Source: Spirochaetaceae bacterium
GTDB lineage: Bacteria; Spirochaetota; Spirochaetia; Treponematales; Breznakiellaceae
Reading direction: 5' to 3'
Assembly: GCA_031265635.1 (NCBI GenBank)
Contig: JAISCK010000149.1
Location: forward strand, 1-9,770
Length of the DNA stretch: 9,770 bases
Positions 6,645 through 9,770 of the stretch are shown piece by piece. Each line of letters starts with the position of its first letter. The first letter of the stretch is position 1. A program made the position numbers and the translations under genes. The notes beneath the pieces were generated by a model. It was not told where the DNA came from. It was given only the letters and a program-made list of their open reading frames with translations, and did not search any database.

Positions 6645-8072
6645 TCATCCGCGGAAAAGTTTCCTGCATTCAAGGTAAAAGCGCTTTTCGCGGGCTTCTC
6701 CCATGGAAAAACTCTTTCTGGGGAGGGGGCCTGATTGGGCCACAGTGCTGAAGAGGTCCTCTTTTTTTACCGGGGGAAGCAGCACGGCGGCGGCCTTGCG
6801 GGACTGGTCCGAAGCAAGGCGGAGGCAGGCTTCTGTCCCGTGGATATAATCGATAGAACAGCCGGAATGATTTTGAATAAAAGCGTCCAAGAGCGGCTGC
6901 AGGGGAACCGCAGCCATACCGGGGGCGGTCGTTTCAATAAGTACGCAGAGTGTTCCCTGAACAAGGCCGTAGCGGGTTTGCTCTGTCCCCCGCCCGGCTA
7001 TAAGGCTTGAAAGCCGTGCCCTGTCCCTGTCCGGGCTGCCGCTGTTTAGTATCCGGCTGGTAAAACCGGGCAGGGCTTTGAGGCTGTCCAGAAGCTCTGT
7101 CCCCGCGCCGAATATGACCCGGTGTATAGGTTCAAAATCAATTCCCGGATCGTAGATATTTTCCACTTCTACCAGGGCATAACGGCCCGGATGGTTCTCC
7201 AGCCCTTTTTCACCCTGATGGCCGGTTTTGTATTCTTCCCAGACCGCTTTGGCGGTGGCCAGGGAATGATTGCCGTCCCCAACGGCAAAGAGGAAGGGCT
7301 TTTCGCCGGGATTTTTTTGACGTACTCTGTCCCCCTCCGGCCTGTCCTGAGCCGCCCTGTCCGCCTCCGCTCTGTCCCCGCAAGGCCCATAGCGTGTCCG
7401 GGCCGTATCAGCCAATAATTCAAACTCATCCGCCAATAGGTTGAAATCTTCCGTTTGGTCCAAAAGCCAGCCCGCGACAGAACCGGAATCGAGCATCAAA
7501 TTGCCCTGGTAGGCTTTTTTCCGCTTTTTTGCCGCCTGTCCAAGGATACCCATTACTCTGTCCCCAGGATCATCTATTAAAAGCAGTATATGTGGGCTTT
7601 CCAGGGCCGCTCCCCGGCGTATTTCCATACGCGGCGGTATGCGTTCACTCACCGTTCCTTCGGTGCTTCGTATCAGGGTCCGGGCGTCAGGCGCCCAATC
7701 GTAGTGTTCAAGGTCTATGGCCAGAACCAGGCCCCTCCGGCAGGGACGGCGGGAGGTGTTTCGTTCAATATACATAATGCCCTGCCCAAAGGACTCAAAT
7801 ACGCTTTTCCCCAAATACGCCTTCATGGTCCGGTGTATGGCGCTTATTCTTTCCCCGCGGCCGGGATCATCCAAAAATACCTCAGGGAAAATAAGGCGCA
7901 GGGTCGAAGGGCCTGGACCGGCCTCAACTTCAACCTGGCGCCAGTAGTCCCTGTCCTGGGTAAACTGGTCGCAGGCGATTACAGACCAGGAACTGAGTTC
8001 TATATCCTGCCGGGGAATGAGTATTTCGGGAATGTGTATGGCTTTAGAGGCAAGCCGTTCAAATACGTTCAT
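6645..8072 (-). CDS. DUF1015-family protein, unknown function
   Basis: A 475-residue soluble protein recognised as DUF1015 (COG4198) by its overall pattern. The N-terminal part has PRQDIELSSWSVIACDQFTQ, and the family signature GDGNHSLATAKAVWEEY starts at about residue 265. No signal peptide or membrane helix is seen. The biochemical function is not known to me. The DG-N-H core recalls the nucleotide-binding DG-H-R motif of ParB/sulfiredoxin-fold proteins, so a nucleotide-dependent enzyme is possible, but this is inference. Just before the signature, at about residues 229-256, lies an Asp/Arg-rich linker with DR every five residues, built from a 15-bp repeat; it is probably a flexible insertion. 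The start at 8072 (MNVFERLASK) is chosen over an in-frame ATG at 8111 because GGAGG lies 4 nt upstream and the extra residues would come from intergenic-looking DNA. It is transcribed divergently from rpoN and followed by the small membrane gene on the same strand. Confidence 0.85.
   Translation of the reverse strand: MNVFERLASKAIHIPEILIPRQDIELSSWSVIACDQFTQDRDYWRQVEVEAGPGPSTLRLIFPEVFLDDPGRGERISAIHRTMKAYLGKSVFESFGQGIMYIERNTSRRPCRRGLVLAIDLEHYDWAPDARTLIRSTEGTVSERIPPRMEIRRGAALESPHILLLIDDPGDRVMGILGQAAKKRKKAYQGNLMLDSGSVAGWLLDQTEDFNLLADEFELLADTARTRYGPCGDRAEADRAAQDRPEGDRVRQKNPGEKPFLFAVGDGNHSLATAKAVWEEYKTGHQGEKGLENHPGRYALVEVENIYDPGIDFEPIHRVIFGAGTELLDSLKALPGFTSRILNSGSPDRDRARLSSLIAGRGTEQTRYGLVQGTLCVLIETTAPGMAAVPLQPLLDAFIQNHSGCSIDYIHGTEACLRLASDQSRKAAAVLLPPVKKEDLFSTVAQSGPLPRKSFSMGEAREKRFYLECRKLFRG
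7327..7377 (-). repeat. 15-bp period repeat coding a DR-rich linker
   Basis: On the plus strand CTGTCC recurs at 7327, 7342, 7357 and 7372, exactly 15 bp apart. On the coding strand this gives Asp-Arg every five residues (DRAEA, DRAAQ, DRPEG, DRVRQ). The bases between are diverged, so this is an old or selected minisatellite-like tract inside the DUF1015 gene. Confidence 0.8.
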
Positions 8073-8076
8073 GGGT

Positions 8077-8081
8077 CCTCC
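8077..8081 (-). promoter_or_regulatory. Ribosome binding site of the DUF1015 gene
   Basis: GGAGG on the minus strand ends 4 nt before the ATG at 8072 and decides this start over the ATG at 8111. A TATATT lies just upstream (8085-8090) but is too near the ribosome binding site to serve as its -10 element. Confidence 0.65.
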
Positions 8082-8109
8082 GAAAATATACCATTGGGGG
8101 GGCAAATTC

Positions 8110-8139
8110 AAGCGGCGGAACCGCCTTTGGCCGCTTTTT
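8110..8139. other. GC-rich hairpin in the divergent intergenic region
   Basis: AAGCGGC (8110-8116) pairs with GCCGCTT (8130-8136), followed by more T to 8139. Inside it a smaller hairpin, GGCG-GAAC-CGCC (8114-8125), competes. In plus orientation it resembles a weak terminator, but no plus-strand gene ends here. It may limit antisense transcription into rpoN or act as a protein site. The rest of 8073-8335 holds the candidate promoter and palindrome listed separately. Confidence 0.4.
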
Positions 8140-8167
8140 GTCCGGGATTTGTTTACTACCAGCCGGG

Positions 8168-8195
8168 TTGCCGAATAAGTCCAATGGTGTATACT
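8168..8195 (+). promoter_or_regulatory. Candidate rpoN promoter
   Basis: TTGCCG (8168-8173) and TATACT (8190-8195) are 16 nt apart, with 4 of 6 and 5 of 6 consensus bases. Transcription would begin near 8202 and give a leader of about 130 nt that contains the 8244-8272 palindrome. The 8-mer CCAATGGT overlaps the upstream edge of the -10 element. Confidence 0.4.
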
Positions 8196-8243
8196 ATTCT
8201 GGTAGCCTTCCGGAATCCCGGGTCAGAACAAATCGTCCGAGGC

Positions 8244-8272
8244 TGTTCCAAAACCAACCGGGTTTTGGAACA
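8244..8272. repeat. Perfect 12-bp inverted repeat upstream of rpoN
   Basis: TGTTCCAAAACC (8244-8255) and GGTTTTGGAACA (8261-8272) are exact reverse complements around a 5-nt loop, AACCG. As RNA this is a stable stem in the predicted rpoN leader, and as DNA a symmetric site. No T-tract follows, so it is not an intrinsic terminator. It could be a regulator binding site, an RNA stability element, or one copy of a dispersed genomic palindrome. Confidence 0.85.
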
Positions 8273-8335
8273 AGCTCATCCTTATGAAATTTCTTGACAA
8301 ACCGGGAGTATGGAATAATAGTTTTGACAGGGGTT

Positions 8336-9739
8336 ATGGCTTTGCAGATACAGCGTCCGTCTTTTATCCAGGAACAGCACCTCAGAATGAATCCCCAGCT
8401 CTATCAGTCGATCAAGCTGATGGAACTGCCCATTGTTGACCTCAGAGAGACAATCGGCGAAGAGCTTGAACGCAATCCCGCCCTGGAGGTGCTTGAGGAT
8501 CACAGCACGGTTTCTCTGGAAGAAGCCTATACGCCGCCGGTCAAGGAAGAAGAAACGTACTTTGAAAACGCCTCCGATACCGGTTTTATCAGGCGGGGCA
8601 GCAGCGAAGATACCGAGCGGCAGCATAAATTCATCGAGGGCGTGCTGTCCCGGCCTGAGACCCTTCAGGAGCATCTGCTTTGGCAGCTCAGGCTCCAGCC
8701 GGTAGACGGGGAAATCAGGGCCATAGGCGAACTTTTGATTCAAAACCTCAACGCCGACGGCTTCCACAAGGAGCCGTTGTCCCTGCTCCTCAAGGGCCGG
8801 GACAGCGCCGTGGTTGATGAGGCGCTGCGCCTTATCCGCTCCCTGGACCCCCAGGGGACCTGTACCTCAGGCTATGAAGAATCGCTGCGGGTGCAGGCGG
8901 CTTTGCTTCCCCATGCCCCGCCGGGGCTTTCCGCCGCCCTCAACTATCTTGAACTTTTGGAAAAGGGCCGCTTTGCCGAACTGGCAAAAAAAATCGACCG
9001 TACCGAAGATGAAGTCCGCCTCATCGCCGGGCGCATCAAGGAGCTTTCCCCGTTTCCGGGAAGGCAGTTTTCCTCTGAGGATACCCGCTATGTGGTCCCC
9101 GACATCCAGGTTATATATAAAGAAGGTGAATTTGCCATCATCCTCAATGATGAAGAAATTCCCGTCCTGGGCATTAATCCCTTTTTTATGGAACTCTCGT
9201 CGGAAAAAACAAAAAGCGCCGGGGGGAATTCCTGTCTCAGGGAAGACGACAGGCCGGTCCGCGATTTTGTGCGGGAAAACATACGGGAGGCCCGCTGGTT
9301 TATTCAGTCCATAACCCAGAGAAACCACACCCTTCTCAGGGTCGCGCGGGCCATAGTGGAATTCCAGCGGGCCTTTTTCACCAAAGGCCCCAAGTATCTT
9401 ATTCCCCTTACCCTTAAAGATATTGCCGGGGAACTCGGCGTACACGAGACTACGGTCTCGCGGACTTCCAACGGCAAATATATGCAGACCGAATGGGGTA
9501 TTTTTGAGCTGAAACATTTCTTCACCAATTCCATAAGCGGGGCAGGTTCGGCAGGGTCCCGTTATTCGAAAGAAGGGGTAAAGGAAATCATCAGGGAGAT
9601 GATTCAGGGAGAGGCCCGTCGTTTTTCCGACCAGGAACTGTCCGGCATGCTCGCGCAAAAGGGAATCCCCCTGGCGCGGCGTACAGTGGCCAAGTACCGG
9701 AAAGAACTTGATCTGGGTTCATCCTATGACAGGCAGTAA
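8336..9739 (+). CDS. rpoN: RNA polymerase sigma-54 factor
   Basis: Sigma-54 directs core RNA polymerase to -24/-12 promoters and needs an AAA+ activator to melt them. The protein has 467 residues, normal for the family. Region I (about 4-52) is Gln/Leu-rich with QIQRPSFIQEQHLRMNPQL. An acidic region II follows, with EEAYTPPVKEEE. The core-binding part (about 105-255) includes RPETLQEHLLWQLRLQ and NLNADGF. The DNA-binding helix-turn-helix LGVHETTVSR is at about 367-376, followed by KYMQTEWGIFELKHFF. The RpoN box ARRTVAKYRK is at 447-456, close to the C terminus, and reads -24 elements. All functional regions are intact. The ATG at 8336 is chosen because region I starts directly after it; the only ribosome-binding-like run, AGGGG, is just 2 nt away, and in-frame TTG codons at 8294 and 8324 are possible alternatives without better sites. 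Divergent from the DUF1015 gene; no downstream partner is visible. Confidence 0.96.
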   Translation: MALQIQRPSFIQEQHLRMNPQLYQSIKLMELPIVDLRETIGEELERNPALEVLEDHSTVSLEEAYTPPVKEEETYFENASDTGFIRRGSSEDTERQHKFIEGVLSRPETLQEHLLWQLRLQPVDGEIRAIGELLIQNLNADGFHKEPLSLLLKGRDSAVVDEALRLIRSLDPQGTCTSGYEESLRVQAALLPHAPPGLSAALNYLELLEKGRFAELAKKIDRTEDEVRLIAGRIKELSPFPGRQFSSEDTRYVVPDIQVIYKEGEFAIILNDEEIPVLGINPFFMELSSEKTKSAGGNSCLREDDRPVRDFVRENIREARWFIQSITQRNHTLLRVARAIVEFQRAFFTKGPKYLIPLTLKDIAGELGVHETTVSRTSNGKYMQTEWGIFELKHFFTNSISGAGSAGSRYSKEGVKEIIREMIQGEARRFSDQELSGMLAQKGIPLARRTVAKYRKELDLGSSYDRQ

Positions 9740-9763
9740 GGCGGGCGGCGTTTTGCCTTCTGC
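9733..9763 (+). terminator. Possible hairpin at the end of rpoN
   Basis: GCAG (9733-9736) and AAGGC (9738-9742) pair with GCCTTCTGC (9755-9763), giving 9 bp with one bulged T and a 12-nt loop. The stem straddles the rpoN stop codon. It is followed by TTAAAAA rather than a T-tract, and the window ends at 9770, so termination here is uncertain. Confidence 0.3.
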
Positions 9764-9770
9764 TTAAAAA

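Larger units (their letters stand above)
6457..7565 (-). repeat. Six scattered copies of GGGGACAGAG
   Basis: Exact minus-strand copies lie at 6457-6466, 6981-6990, 7095-7104, 7325-7334, 7370-7379 and 7556-7565. A related copy (8 of 10 bases) is at 6831-6840. One is in the small membrane gene and five in the DUF1015 gene. Three are read as Gly-Thr-Glu and three as Gly-Asp-Arg, so a single protein motif does not explain them. No exact copy is seen on the plus strand; the nearest is GGGGACAGAA at 5409-5418 in gltD. Confidence 0.8.

Noticed and set aside
8129..8146. Possible sigma-54 -24/-12 promoter (TGGCC followed by TTGTCC)
   Set aside because: The GG and GC dinucleotides are not at the required 12-nt offset, and the -12 GC is missing.
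7590..8297. A 235-codon plus-strand frame opposite the DUF1015 gene and running through the intergenic region
   Set aside because: It overlaps a conserved gene antisense, crosses the hairpins and the candidate promoter, and encodes no recognisable motif.
8310..8318. Mini-ORF ATG-GAA-TAA ahead of rpoN, as a possible leader peptide
   Set aside because: It is two codons long, and the GGGAG before it is only 1 nt away. Chance is the simpler explanation.
8867..9658. A 263-codon minus-strand frame opposite rpoN
   Set aside because: It is a shadow of the conserved sigma-54 core-binding and HTH coding sequence.

Overview
This window carries four genes with well supported reading frames and no sign of phage, transposon, CRISPR or toxin-antitoxin content. 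The base composition is GC-rich by eye. The NADPH-glutamate synthase pair, the spirochaete-like sigma-54 HTH segment and the simple intergenic signals suggest a free-living or gut spirochaete of the Treponema group. That assignment is inference from protein style, not a database match.

Layout: (1) positions 1-6381 on the plus strand hold the gltB-gltD operon. It has an AT-rich leader with a candidate promoter, the large subunit (1593 aa), a 35-nt gap, the small subunit (482 aa), then a GC stem plus T-tract terminator. (2) On the minus strand, convergent with gltD, lie a DUF1015-family protein (475 aa) and, downstream of it, a small two-helix membrane protein (81 aa). The 3' end of the small gene overlaps gltD by 14 nt and contains the gltBD terminator. 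(3) A 263-nt divergent intergenic region (8073-8335) contains a GC-rich hairpin, a candidate promoter and a perfect 12-bp inverted repeat. (4) rpoN (sigma-54, 467 aa) runs on the plus strand to 9739, and 31 nt remain after it.

Functionally, GltBD converts glutamine plus 2-oxoglutarate to two glutamates and is a core ammonia-assimilation enzyme. RpoN is the sigma factor that classically serves nitrogen and other stress or motility regulons. Their closeness suggests a nitrogen-metabolism neighbourhood, but no -24/-12 sigma-54 promoter is visible in the 72 nt before gltB, so direct control of gltB by RpoN is not supported here. The roles of the DUF1015 protein and the small membrane protein are unknown.

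The least ordinary signals are at the DNA level. Six exact copies of the 10-mer GGGGACAGAG lie on the minus strand within 1.1 kb, read in two different codon frames. A 15-bp-period repeat builds a charged linker in the DUF1015 protein, and a separate 15-bp tandem duplication lies in gltB. A strong palindrome sits in the rpoN leader. I do not see a previously undescribed multi-gene system.
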